Of a DNA stretch of 17,341 nt, positions 8,554 to 17,150 are shown one piece after another. A model generated the notes under the pieces. That model was not told the DNA's origin. It saw only the letters and a list, made by a program, of their open reading frames with translations, and searched no databases. How positions within the stretch are numbered: position 1 is the first letter of the stretch; every line of letters starts with the position of its first letter. The translations under genes were made by a program, and so were the position numbers. The stretch is taken from contig JAQIWT010000601.1 in the NCBI GenBank assembly GCA_034696485.1, forward strand, positions 1 to 17,341. Reading direction: 5' to 3'. This stretch comes from Isohypsibius dastychi. Lineage: Eukaryota > Tardigrada > Eutardigrada > Parachela > Isohypsibiidae.

Positions 8554-11500
8554 CTGGAAATTCAGATCTGCAGCTACTACGAAACCATATCTTTGGATAT
8601 TAACCTACATCATGTGAACTACCTTGACGATGGTAGGTATCATGACAGCCGCACATAGCCCGACAGACAATCCTATCATCAGCTGAACTGAAAACAAAAC
8701 AAACGTTTCTGATAGATCGTGCTCAGGAAACATTGGTAGTACCATTAAAGCTTTGCTCGCATCGTTCACCCTGAAAGCCGCACATAGGAACGTCCAACGG
8801 CATTGCACCAGTTGACCATAACGATGACAATAAGGTGATGGTTCGTTTGTCAGACGCGTAACGCCAAACTGTCTGCATGAAATAATCTGAGTTACGGCAT
8901 CTTTTGAACGAAGGCTCTGTTTCTGCGTACCTCAACGCGGTTACACGGAAAATTCCATCGAACAAAATCAACATTGGCAAGTCTCATGCCAACAGTATTA
9001 ATGTAGAATGTTCGTGACGGTAACGAAAAGGTTCGGTTCCAAAAACGGGAGGCGATAAATTTGGGATCGGGATCAGTGCGCAACAAATAAGTTTCGTCCA
9101 GAATCTATAACACAGTATGTACTACAGTAGTGATTCAACGGCTACCAGGATATGGGTGAACACCAGCCACCCAGCGAACAAATGTTGAAGTCTGGCCACC
9201 TACACCTCCACGGCTATGGCACTACTCGTTTGTAACATACAAGTTTCCGCTTGTTTTATGAGCTATTACGAAGCAGAAAATCAGTTTTGGTCACTTTGCA
9301 ATTCGACCAAAAGTTATCACACGCACACGCTTTTGTTCATTTGACCGTTGTTTTTTCGGTGGCTATAACGTTTTAAGAAGGCTTGGATTCGCTTTGTTCA
9401 TAGTTCATTCATAAAAACAAGCGAAAAGTCAAGATTAGAATAAAATCTTGTTTTAAAAGAATGGGGTCTCAGAAGTGGAGAAATTAGGTGGCCTGACTTC
9501 AAAGGTTGTTTGCTGGGCGGCTGAAGTTGACCCATACCCGTTTTGAAACGGACAACTGAGTTACCTCAAGCAAAATGGAAACTGATTCGAAAGCAGCTAT
9601 TGCAGCACCGTTGCGCTACATGGTGGTCAAATAGAAGACTGGAGCAATTTAAGGTTAAGATTTCATAGAGTGCACCACCTGCTCATTTGGATTCAACGGC
9701 CGCGAGTAGGCTACAGCAGTTCTGTTGGTGATACGATCTGTTACATTTCTAACCTTGTCCCAGTTTGGATATGGGTTGGCGAAGATGATGAGCCTTTCGA
9801 AACCTTCTCGAGCAGCCTGCCCATAAGAATTCAATTATCAATCACGAACTTCCCAAAACAACCCCAGCTATGACCTTATCGTCGCTATCCCCGGCTTCCC
9901 ATGAAATCTTCCCAACATGTGGAACACCACCAAGCTCCAGGGCTAAAAAAACCTTCAAAGAAAAACTGATAATTGTGGAAATTGCTGTGATACACTCGCT
10001 GAACCATACATATTCCTCGCTGGTCATGTTTTCTCTCGTGGCGCTGATCTGCAAATCAACAAGGATATTAGAGAAAAGCATCCGATTAAAATGCCTACTT
10101 CGACTGACCATCAATGAACGGACTGCTGTTGAGAATCCAAAGATAAACACCACTAAAAAGCATCATCTGCCGCTGTATATTATATCAACCCTGATAGCCA
10201 GTATACACAAACCTCGTGCTTGTTTTTTTACAGCTTGAATGATCTCGTCGTAGTCATATCTATTTGTAGTATTCGAGTTAAAATTTATGGTGCTTATGCG
10301 GTACTTGGTAGCCTGGGCCATCAGACGATCTCTGAAGTTATTACAGATGCTTTGGAAAAATCGGTTGATCGAATTAGTGTCACACAACATCATAATGAAT
10401 TTCCAGCCGAAGTGATCAAGTAAAGCACCGAGCCCGTCGGTTAAGCTGCTTGCATCGGCAGATGAGGTGGCAAGAACTGTTGGAAAACGCTGTTTGTTCC
10501 CGAGCCCGGGATCGCTTGCACTACTGCAGAAATCTTATACGGATAATGTATCTATAGATATCTAAAGAAATACCTGGCAAATACAATGATGTTCCGTTCT
10601 GGAAGAGGACAAATACATTTACGTACTACAGCATTACCTAAAAAGTGGGAGAATGTCTATGTGGGACACTTCGGACGGAACCGGACTAGGTCTTAACAAA
10701 TTATATCAGGGGGTACCTGTCTATGTGGGACCTATACATGTGTGACAGGCCTTGAACGATGCCTAAGTAACGAACCTTTTTTGTTGGACACTCGGGTTTT
10801 TTGTTTTTGAATTGTATCTGGAATAATGTCTGACGCTAAAAAGCGTACTCACGACCAAAGTGAACTCACTTTGGCAGAAAAGCTCGAAGTTCTGAAAGAT
10901 CTTGACGCTAAATTAACAGTGGTCAGACCAATGAGGAAATCGCCGAACTGGTTCTTGAAGAGGCAAGATCCAGCTTGCCAGGCATGAGCACTGCACGAAA
11001 CCGAACCTCCTGCTGTCGTCGACCAAGATAGCGATGAAGGTGTGGAAGATCTGCCTGTGGCTGTCTATCAACGACATGAAAGATGTCGAGGACATGTGGT
11101 CTTCTTTAGAATCGTACTGCTTTCGTAGCGGCTCCGCTAATCTCTCTCGGCTGTATGAACTTTGAAAAAGAAATATGAACTCTTTTCAACAAGAGCGACC
11201 TCAGAATCGAATCGCTTCAGTCAAAAGTTTGAAACAGTCCAATCTGGACAGTTTTAAAGTTCGAGATGAATAAAATACAGTACATCAGTGTAGTTCCCTG
11301 AAGCAATAGAGGGTTTTTCTTTGTTCAGCCAGGGATACAGAGTTTCGCATTAAGGGTCCTCCTCAGGGGTCTAACTATTATGTTGGACACATGTGTATGT
11401 GGGACAACAAAATCGGAGTGTGGCACTTTGTAGGTAATGCTGTACTGTATAATAGAGCAACACGGGTTTGTTCTAGTTACCTCTAGCAAAATCTCCCAGT

Positions 11501-14373
11501 TCGTATATGTCTCTACCGCAACCTATAAAAAGAACATCCGGATAGATCCATGCAGAAGAATCGATGCGAATGCGTTGATCGATCAGTTTTGGTTGTTTGC
11601 CGAAAACTGGTGTTGCGTACGCGCAATGTGCTGTTTGAAAGCATTTCTGGTGAAAACGTCAGGAACAAACTTGACTACTTCAAACGCTACAAGTACTTGT
11701 TTAAGCTGGTTCACGCTGAAGCCTCACCCGACTTAGTTTTACCTGAATCACATACACCATCCCCTGGCTATATGAGATTCTTGCTATATGGGACATTCAA
11801 AATCGTTTCGGAACTGTGACGTATGGCAGCTAGTTTACGGAGGGCCCGTCATTTATTCCAATAAGGGGATTTTTGCTACATGGGACGCAAACCCTTGAAA
11901 TTTCGACTCAGTAGCCCATCACTGGCCTTGGTGTGATATCGACATTTGAAACTGAACAAGAATCGCTCTCATTTGGTGCAGTTTGCGTTTTCCTTCTTGT
12001 TACTTACATATTAAATATTTATTTAGTGACTTAGTTACTTATTTTATGAACAACCATTGGAAGACACCTTCGATGAGATCATGTCTCATCAGTCGAAATC
12101 GAAACACCACCAGTTTTCCGATTCTGTATATTCTATATATTGGAGTATATTCTAAAACTGGTTTGTCTAGCAAGCAAGCCTCGCGAACCCGAACATTCGA
12201 AAAAAATAATCGAACAGTGCGAAAGATAGGTTTTTATTCGCTGATAATTACCTCACCAATCAATTGGTTGATTTCGGGCGCTGGAACGGACAAAAAAGGG
12301 AAGAAAGGACTCGGGGTTTACCAACGTAAACTGACGGGGCTAACGCCGTCAAAATTGTACGCCTTCGGACTTCGCATTTGCACGACTTCGAATAGCTCAG
12401 TTTAAAAGGCGTTAGCCCCGTCAGTTTACGTTGGTAAACCCCGAGTCCTTTCTTCCCTTTTGCACTGTTCGATTATTTTTTTCGAATGTTCGGGTTCGCG
12501 AGGTTTGCTTGTAGATAAAATTCGGTAGAAGATTCATTTCTGCTGCTACAAGGTCGAAAAACCAAAAGGTCACCTGTCGAATTTGGTGACGACAGTGGCC
12601 CTCGCTATATGAGATTTATTGTCGTTTCACTCGCTATATGGGACTGCCAAACTTGTCCCATATAACCTGGGGATGGTGTTTTACTATTTTTACCCCCAGC
12701 GGGGATCAGACGTTCTCGAAGCCGACGTTTGTTCAGCGGAATACCCTTTCTTGTCATCTCCAATAATATGTGCTCCAGACCAGCTTGTTCTTTGACGGTA
12801 CAATACAGTACTGCTCTGGCCCAGTTTTCCTTTTTCCGCTCCACGCAGACGATTTTGTGAAGTTGATTTTGGAATTCCGAAGGTCTTCGCCGCCTGACAC
12901 CAAGTCATCTTCCCGCTCAAAATGTTTTGAATACATTCTTCCAGATTATCCATGGCGTGAAAGTATGTGGGGAAGAGAAAGGCGAAGAAAGAAAAGGGGA
13001 AAGACCAAGCCAAGGAATTAAAGAGAACGTACGTCGTTTTGTTTTGTTTTCAAGCTAGACTGGGGCAATAATCGAGTACCCCGTTTTAGTGGAGGGCAGG
13101 TTACCTGCGGACCCCCAGTGGGTAAGGATAGAAGGCATTTTGCATATACTGGGGTGGCCCAGGATGTTCGTCTTTCATGGTATGGTACTAATACTGAGCA
13201 ATTCCGACCAACAAATAATTATTCTTTCTGCACTTCTGGACTGAATATCAACAGCCACACAGTTTCAGGTCTGGTTCTTTGATGAACCACTTTCCATGGC
13301 GTGGGCTATACATCCCCTCTCTAAGCTGGTTCATTATTCGTATTCTGATAAATAGTTATTAGGCACCTTGAGCCAGCACGCTTTTGTATGAAACCAAACC
13401 AAAATCTAAACCAAACCAAGGTGCCAACTTTGGTCCAAACCACAGTTTGGACCAAAGTTTAGATAGAAACGTGGTTTGTAACCAAAATCGCGCGCCTATG
13501 TTTGGTTACAAACCACGTTTCTACCTAAACTTTGGTTCAAACTTTGGTTTGGAACCTTGGTTTGGTTTAAACTTTGGTTTGGTTTCTTTCAAAATCGTGC
13601 TGGCTCAACCTGCCTATTTACAGATTGATCGTTTTTGGCGCCAGGCATTTATTGCCGATCCTTGGATGTTGCAGTTTTTTGACCATTCAGGCTAGAATAA
13701 CCTCATTAAATGAATCGATACTGTACTTGCATACGGTGAGGAACTCTACGACACGACCTTCGAGTTGGATTGGATGGACATGAAGACAGACAATGACTAT
13801 GGCTATTAAGAATTCCGAGTAATCTCATGATCAGATCTCTTGGGACCGAGATAACGACAGATGATGATATTGGCAAATGACTGATTCATGAACATCGATT
13901 TATGACTTATTTATGACACATGACCTTTGTCGGGGCCTGACAACAATGTCGTCGCCGTCTGATGCGAAAGCATCAGACCTGCTATAATCCAGATAGGTAC
14001 AAAAGTCGAAATGTTACCCCAGAGTAATTCCAACAGCATTGTGTAGAACAACAATTCACTCACCCGGAGTTAGGATAACGTTCAATTCTTTGTTATTCTT
14101 CGTGAAGTTCCAAATTTGACCAGTCACTTCAACCATCATTCCGGCGGCCTCCACGCAGGTGTAGTAACCAGGTTTGTAAATGCGCTGTCGTGTCAGGTTC
14201 TTCAACAAATGCGGGTACGACTGACCAAACAACTCAAATGCTACATCGTACACTGGGGCAATGGCCCGGTAACCACTGACCGGCGCGTCTGATATGATGA
14301 CCTCTATGATATTCAGTTCCAAAGACACTAGCGTACCAAGGAACGCTGAGAAAAATACCGGTACAAGCCACAT
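8482..14373 (-). CDS. Receptor-type guanylate-cyclase-like protein: signal peptide, ANF-receptor domain, one TM helix, short tail (multi-exon)
   Basis: Such receptors bind ligand outside the cell through an ANF-receptor (periplasmic-binding-protein-like) domain; cyclases in the family then make cGMP inside. Twelve GT-AG-spliced exons, listed separately, join in frame to 505 codons. Residues 1-20 are a signal peptide. Family landmarks in order are DVLFIGCGRDIYELGDFARE, NIIVFASSASDP, LLDHFGWKFIMM, YDEIIQAVKKQARVVFIF, ENMTSEEYVFLALEL, GDSDDKAAREGF, NGAAIAAFESVSILLEILDE, IASRFWNRTF, LPLDVPMCGF-like PLDVPMCGF and a helix IGLSVGLCAAVMIP. A thirteenth exon (8553-8482) adds 23 residues, then TGA. No cyclase catalytic motif occurs in the window. 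This is either a clearance-receptor-like short form, or a truncated or decaying cyclase. Introns 1 and 2 are swollen by transposons; the others are 50-69 nt except one of 460. Confidence 0.75.
8623..8687 (-). CDS. Receptor exon 12 (transmembrane helix)
   Basis: Acceptor TTGTTTTCAG, donor GTAGTT. Encodes QLMIGLSVGLCAAVMIPTIV and K, a single hydrophobic helix ending in a basic residue, as expected for a type I receptor. Confidence 0.75.
8743..8872 (-). CDS. Receptor exon 11 (130 nt, juxtamembrane outside)
   Basis: Acceptor TTTCATGCAG, donor GTACTA in phase 1. Encodes TVWRYASDKRTITLLSSLW and GAMPLDVPMCGFQGERCEQ. PLDxPxCGF followed by a Cys just outside the membrane is typical of receptor guanylate cyclases. 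Confidence 0.75.
8931..9104 (-). CDS. Receptor exon 10 (174 nt)
   Basis: Acceptor CTGTGTTATAG, donor GTACGC. Encodes ILDETYLLRTDPDPKFIASR and FWNRTFSLPSRTFYINTVG. IASRFWNRTF is the IARRFWNRTF-type motif, and the following segment is where the family has its G-x-V-x-ID-x-GDR region. Confidence 0.75.
9565..9615 (-). CDS. Receptor exon 9 (51 nt)
   Basis: Acceptor CACCATGTAG, donor GTAACT. Encodes RNGAAIAAFESVSILLE, the helix at the YDAV-LYA position of ANF receptors. A 460-nt intron, the only long one without a recognised transposon, follows. Confidence 0.6.
9679..9816 (-). CDS. Receptor exon 8 (138 nt)
   Basis: Acceptor TATGGGCAG, donor GTGGTG. Encodes AAREGFERLIIFANPYPNWD, VRNVTDRITNRTAVAYS and RPLNPNEQ. 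Two N-x-T sequons (NVT, NRT) fit an extracellular domain. Confidence 0.65.
9875..9952 (-). CDS. Receptor exon 7 (78 nt)
   Basis: Acceptor TTCTTTGAAG, donor GTCATA. Encodes VFLALELGGVPHVGKISW and EAGDSDDK. It joins exon 6 as EEYVFLALEL and exon 8 as GDSDDKAAREGFERL, both family-typical. Confidence 0.7.
10010..10048 (-). CDS. Receptor exon 6 (39 nt)
   Basis: Acceptor TTGATTTGCAG, donor GTATGG. Encodes ISATRENMTSEEY in phase 0, the A-xx-GMTSGEYVF-type motif of receptor guanylate cyclases. Confidence 0.7.
10109..10152 (-). CDS. Receptor exon 5 (44 nt)
   Basis: Acceptor GCTTTTTAG, donor GTCAGT. Encodes VVFIFGFSTAVRSLM, matching the ARVVI-C ... VR-M segment of the family. Flanked by 60-nt introns on both sides. 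Confidence 0.7.
10213..10523 (-). CDS. Receptor exon 4 (largest exon)
   Basis: 311 nt. Acceptor TTTCTGCAG, donor GTTTGT. Encodes SASDPGLGNKQRFPTVLAT, LLDHFGWKFIMMLCDTN and DYDEIIQAVKKQAR. These are the centre of the ligand-binding fold, including the HFGW motif common to ANF receptors. Confidence 0.75.
10574..10598 (-). CDS. Receptor exon 3 (25-nt microexon)
   Basis: Acceptor CCTCTTCCAG, donor GTATTT. It encodes the core of ARERNIIVFAS, which joins exons 2 and 4 in frame and matches the conserved strand after the ARLA-like helix of ANF-receptor domains. The pogo-like element lies 30 bp upstream, in intron 2. Confidence 0.65.
10629..11442 (+). mobile_element. pogo-like DNA transposon, internally deleted, with 19-bp TIRs and TA target duplication
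   Basis: Left end CAGCATTACCTAAAAAGTG (10629-10647) and right end 11424-11442 are inverted repeats with one mismatch, each flanked by TA (10627-10628, 11443-11444). CAG ends and a TA duplication are the mark of pogo/Tigger elements. An ATG at 10828 starts a lysine-rich N-terminus with LTLAEKLEVLKDLDAK, the psq-type entry of these transposases. The reading then stops at an internal deletion. A C-terminal-like segment near 11063 (DMKDVEDMWSSLESYCF, RLYEL) remains. It sits in intron 2 of the receptor gene, antisense to it. Confidence 0.8.
11481..11630 (-). CDS. Receptor exon 2
   Basis: 150 nt. The acceptor TTTCAAACAG was chosen because it restores phase with exon 1 (TP + AHCAYATPVFG). An acceptor 16 nt upstream (TTTTCACCAG) is also good but is out of phase. 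It encodes IDSSAWIYPDVLFIGCGRD and ends at donor GTAACT in phase 1. Confidence 0.65.
11755..12678. mobile_element. TIR-bounded non-autonomous element with internal foldback
   Basis: Left 11755-11777 (CACCATCCCCTGGCTATATG...) and right 12656-12678 are inverted, with about 20 of 23 positions matching. Near both ends the dodecamer GCTAYATGGGAC recurs (11783, 11875, 12633, and inverted at 12655-12666). The left end is preceded by TA; the right end shows no clear duplication, so ends are approximate. No transposase is visible. A foldback element occupies 12171-12511. It lies in intron 1 of the receptor gene. Confidence 0.5.
12171..12511. repeat. Foldback element with about 104-bp split arms
   Basis: Outer arms 12171-12220 and 12462-12511 are reverse complements with one mismatch. 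Inner arms 12294-12347 and 12408-12461 (54 bp) match exactly. The left arm carries an extra 73 nt (12221-12293) absent on the right. The loop is 60 nt. The perfect pairing marks a young structure. Confidence 0.9.
12690..12953 (-). pseudogene. Second pogo-type transposase fragment (psq HTH)
   Basis: From ATG 12953 the minus strand reads LEECIQNILSGKMTWCQAAK, then TFGIPKSTSQNRLRGAE: the psq helix-turn-helix of pogo/Tigger transposases and related proteins. After RLRGAE the homology continues one frame over as NWARAVLYCTVKEQAGLEHI, then LLEMTRKGIPLNKRRLRER, so the fragment is frameshifted at about 12840. The rest of the transposase is missing; the left end abuts the TIR at 12678. It is intronic and co-oriented with the receptor gene. 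Confidence 0.6.
13361..13615. mobile_element. 255-bp hairpin MITE with ATT target duplication
   Basis: The ends AGGCACCTTGAGCCAGCACG (13361-13380) and AGGCAGGTTGAGCCAGCACG (reverse complement, ending 13615) begin arms of about 115 bp that pair over most of their length. A 14-nt loop lies at 13487-13500. ATT flanks both ends (13358-13360, 13616-13618). The arms are built of AAACCAAACC-like words. The left arm has an extra nested palindrome (about 13426-13459). It lies in intron 1 of the receptor gene. Confidence 0.85.
14064..14373 (-). CDS. Receptor exon 1 (signal peptide and start of ligand domain)
   Basis: ATG at 14373-14371 (GAA before ATG). It encodes MWLVPVFFSAFLGTLVSLE (signal peptide), SGYRAIAPVYDVAFELFG, YYTCVEAAGMMVEV and LNVILTP. 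It ends in phase 1 at a perfect GTGAGT donor (14063). The open frame continues upstream to 14418 without an ATG, so the start was chosen for the signal peptide. Confidence 0.7.
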
Positions 14374-14614
14374 TTCTATATCGTAGCCGGAAGATCTCAG
14401 CCGTTTGCTCTCTTTCAAGATGGAATGCTGGGTGATATATGGATAAAATAGCTACTTGTCATCCGATTTCTTGTAAATACATTGTCATGCGATTTCTTTC
14501 GCGTGGTGATGGTGTTGTCGTCGCAAGACTATGTGAGCTTTTATCAGCGTTCCCGCCCATCAGTACTCGTGGACTCGACACCGTTCTTAATCTCATCAAT
14601 ATTCAGTGATAATC

Positions 14615-14690
14615 ATTCATTGCGTCGGAGGTTTTTGTACTACTCGATATATTTATTCATGGAGACTGGTAGATAGCGGTAAACGCAGTC
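14615..14690 (-). repeat. Short inverted piece of dispersed repeat R1
   Basis: GTCGGAGG-TTTTGTAC near 14625 and TGGAGACTGGTAGATAGCGG near 14661 match, in order, the reverse complement of the R1 3' end in copy d. It lies about 240 bp upstream of the receptor start codon. Confidence 0.45.
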
Positions 14691-16708
14691 CTGATTCCAC
14701 GATTTAAACTTTGCGACTGCTGAATCAAGAATCAAAAACTATAGCTTAGAAGATCCGGTACGTATGAAAATACATGATATTTTGTCCAAGGGAACTTCAA
14801 ACTGATAACATCCAAATTTATAAAACGATAGAAACTTAATGTCACCAACAAAATACTGCATATTTTTCTGCCAAATGACATAATTGATCTACATTGAATA
14901 TCCGAACAAAATTCAGCTTATTGGGTAGATCCAGAACTGATCTACATCTGACACTAAATTTATAATTCAGTCCCTAGTGATGCTTTGGTGGAGCTTTATG
15001 TGGAACTGTAACTAGCCACATAACAAAGGGCAACTTATGGCGGCCTGAAAATTGTTTCATAAAGGTGTCAACACCTTTTCAGTTAATTCAGGCATCTCCT
15101 GAGAGACAAGTTTGAGCTTGACATGGTAATACATTTCAGAGCCAGAAACATGCGTTGGATTTTTGGCATGTCCAAGATGCTCTTGAGAAAACGTAATGAA
15201 AGATGGCTGAAGAATGTCAGTGATATCTAGGGTGGACCGGAGAATCCTATCACATCAGATTCCTAGGAAAAGTTCAGTTTTTCCGAGGGTATATTTCTTT
15301 TAACACAAGCTGTGTGCTCTCCCCGAATTTTTCGTAATTTCCATTTAATCGTACTAAGCCTGCCCTTGAAGTTTTGGGTTCTATCTCTCCTGCATTTAAA
15401 CGACTTACTCTAAAACATTTAATTGTCAAAATGGTATGAAAATCATTGCAACTATCATTTATCAGCACTGTATTGGTCTCCAAGGCTGAACACGGGGTCC
15501 AAAGTGTGACCGTAATCATGAATATAGGGTTTGGCTCTTATTTTAGGACTCGATTTTAGGACTGATGAATCCAATATCAATAAATACCGTGAGTAACTGT
15601 TCAGATCTTTGTGAACACTTGACGAGCGCTGTATTTATCAATCCAGATTCACCAAGAGTGTGGCCATGATATAGAACGATCCGTTCTTGGAGCTCCAGTA
15701 TGACAGGGAACAACAACTGTTCCTCAAGGGAGGCGGACACAATTTAATACCACTCTAACCAGAGAAATTTCATTTCAATATCACCCACGTCCATTATTCG
15801 TTTTGTTTTCATGCATGCAGAAGATTCTGGTACATAATTGATCTGCTTCGAAGGACGGGTATATCAGTAATGGAGAAAGACCTTTCGTTCGCCTTCCGTT
15901 TTACTTATCTTGTTTTCAAGCCGTGTCAATGGCAGTTTTTCTTACACGGAGTAATGTGTTCACCCATTCAAAAATGCACTTTGATTACCACAGTGTTTTT
16001 GTTTCATTGTGGATTCCGTAGGGTAACACGCCCACGCGCTTTCTTTGGCGCGAGGTATCTTTTACAAAATTGAAATGGTGACAAAAAACAAGGCACCGAT
16101 TCTTAGAAATCACGTGACTGTGCGCCACTGCGATGTTGAGCATTGCATGATTGACATGCACAATCCTGGCATGAAACAAGAACCGTTTCAAAGTGAGCTT
16201 TCTCGATGACATGGGTATCTCAACAGTCCATGAAGACGAAATCGGTCTTACACAAAACCGGTTCTTTACCGGGCTAGAAACATGTTGAGATTTAGCATGC
16301 CGGTAAAGGTTAGGACACCGTTCGTTCTTCTGTCCGTGCCAATTTTCTGCAAGTACCCTTTTGTGAGCCAACGGAGAACAGAAATCTCCCACAGCTGGCC
16401 AGATTTTTATCGACTTCCTACCCGCAACAAGGTCAATGACGATAAAACTACACCAATATCACTTCGCGACTGTCGATACCACACGAGTATAAAGCACGCA
16501 GTGTTTTCGATGTGATCGTTGTTTACGTTGGTGAAGTGAGATACTTTGGACTCTCTCGAGTTCTATCGCTCCCTGCTTCGATAATTCTTAAATGATTGAG
16601 TCACTGCTGCTGTGTACAGAAGGGGCATAGCACAGCACAATAAGGGGTCCCTCTGAACTTCTATTATCCCTCCATGCGGCTTATACTGCGGTCCCCTAAC
16701 TGTCATAC
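14691..16708. other. About 2 kb without a supportable gene
   Basis: Several open frames of 60-135 codons exist on both strands, but none shows a recognisable domain, and most begin at non-ATG codons. A weak kinase-homology-like reading on the minus strand (15274-15740) is discussed among the rejected items. Confidence 0.4.
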
Positions 16709-16889
16709 CTGGTCCATCACTAGTGCCTGAAGCAGTGGAGGATATCCAAGGGAATAACTGCGAATACCACCTACGGTTTACGCCATTTTGACGTAACGGC
16801 CATTCTGAACTTCTACAATCACTCGAGTTCAATTGATCACCGCTTATAGAATCGGGTATATCCTCATATACTGTATTTGAATCCAACAT
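16709..16889 (-). CDS. Candidate first coding exon of an unknown gene
   Basis: The ATG at 16889 opens 60 codons plus one base ending at a good donor (CCAG before GTATGA). The product is hydrophilic (MLDSNTVYEDIPDSISGDQL, RRWYSQLFPWISSTASG) with no signal peptide, possibly a cytoplasmic N-terminus. No second exon could be joined convincingly. Unspliced, the frame closes at 16563. Confidence 0.25.
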
Positions 16890-17078
16890 TTAAAACGAAT
16901 ACATCAAACACATGAAATGCTCATTTTCGACTGATCTTAAGCGCAGTGTGTTTTTTTAGATACTGACTATCAGACCCTGGAATCTCAAGGTAGCAATTAA
17001 AAATCTGATCCGAGAGTTATGCTTCTGTAGCTCGTTCAACAGAACCATGTACTCCATCAGACTTAAACGCCTGTAGCG

Positions 17079-17150
17079 GGCAGAATAGTTGAACAGTTGA
17101 TTCGTTGAATCAACTATTCTGCCGAGCAGAATAGTTGAGCGGGCAAAATA
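17079..17150. repeat. Cluster of inverted and direct 13-bp repeats
   Basis: GCAGAATAGTTGA (17080-17092) is inverted at 17110-17122 and repeated directly near 17127, followed by a diverged version. A nested palindrome AGTTGATTC / GAATCAACT lies between. The cluster could be the end of a transposon that runs out of the window. Confidence 0.7.

Noticed and set aside
11665-11746. Alternative receptor exon 2 boundary, or an extra exon ending at an AG|GTAAAA donor near 11742
   Set aside because: The upstream acceptor breaks phase with exon 1, and the extra exon would lie in the TIR of the 11755-12678 element. The in-phase acceptor at 11631 is simpler.
11983-12405. 140-codon plus-strand open frame
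   Set aside because: Most of it runs through the left arm and loop of the foldback element. Its openness follows from the repeat, and no protein motif is visible.
13384-13695. 103-codon plus-strand open frame rich in Asn, Phe, Gly and Leu
   Set aside because: It is a translation of the MITE hairpin arms (repeated ACCAAA/TTTGG words).
15274-15740. Minus-strand frames with faint resemblance to the C-terminal part of a receptor-cyclase kinase-homology domain (LWTPCSALE; LYHGHTLGES; FGESTQLVLKEI)
   Set aside because: The pieces do not join through good splice sites, lack consistent spacing and may be chance. Only a profile search could rescue them as a decayed neighbouring paralogue.
15985-16392. 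135-codon minus-strand open frame
   Set aside because: His/Arg/Val-rich, with no recognisable domain, signal or splice pattern. Length alone is weak evidence.
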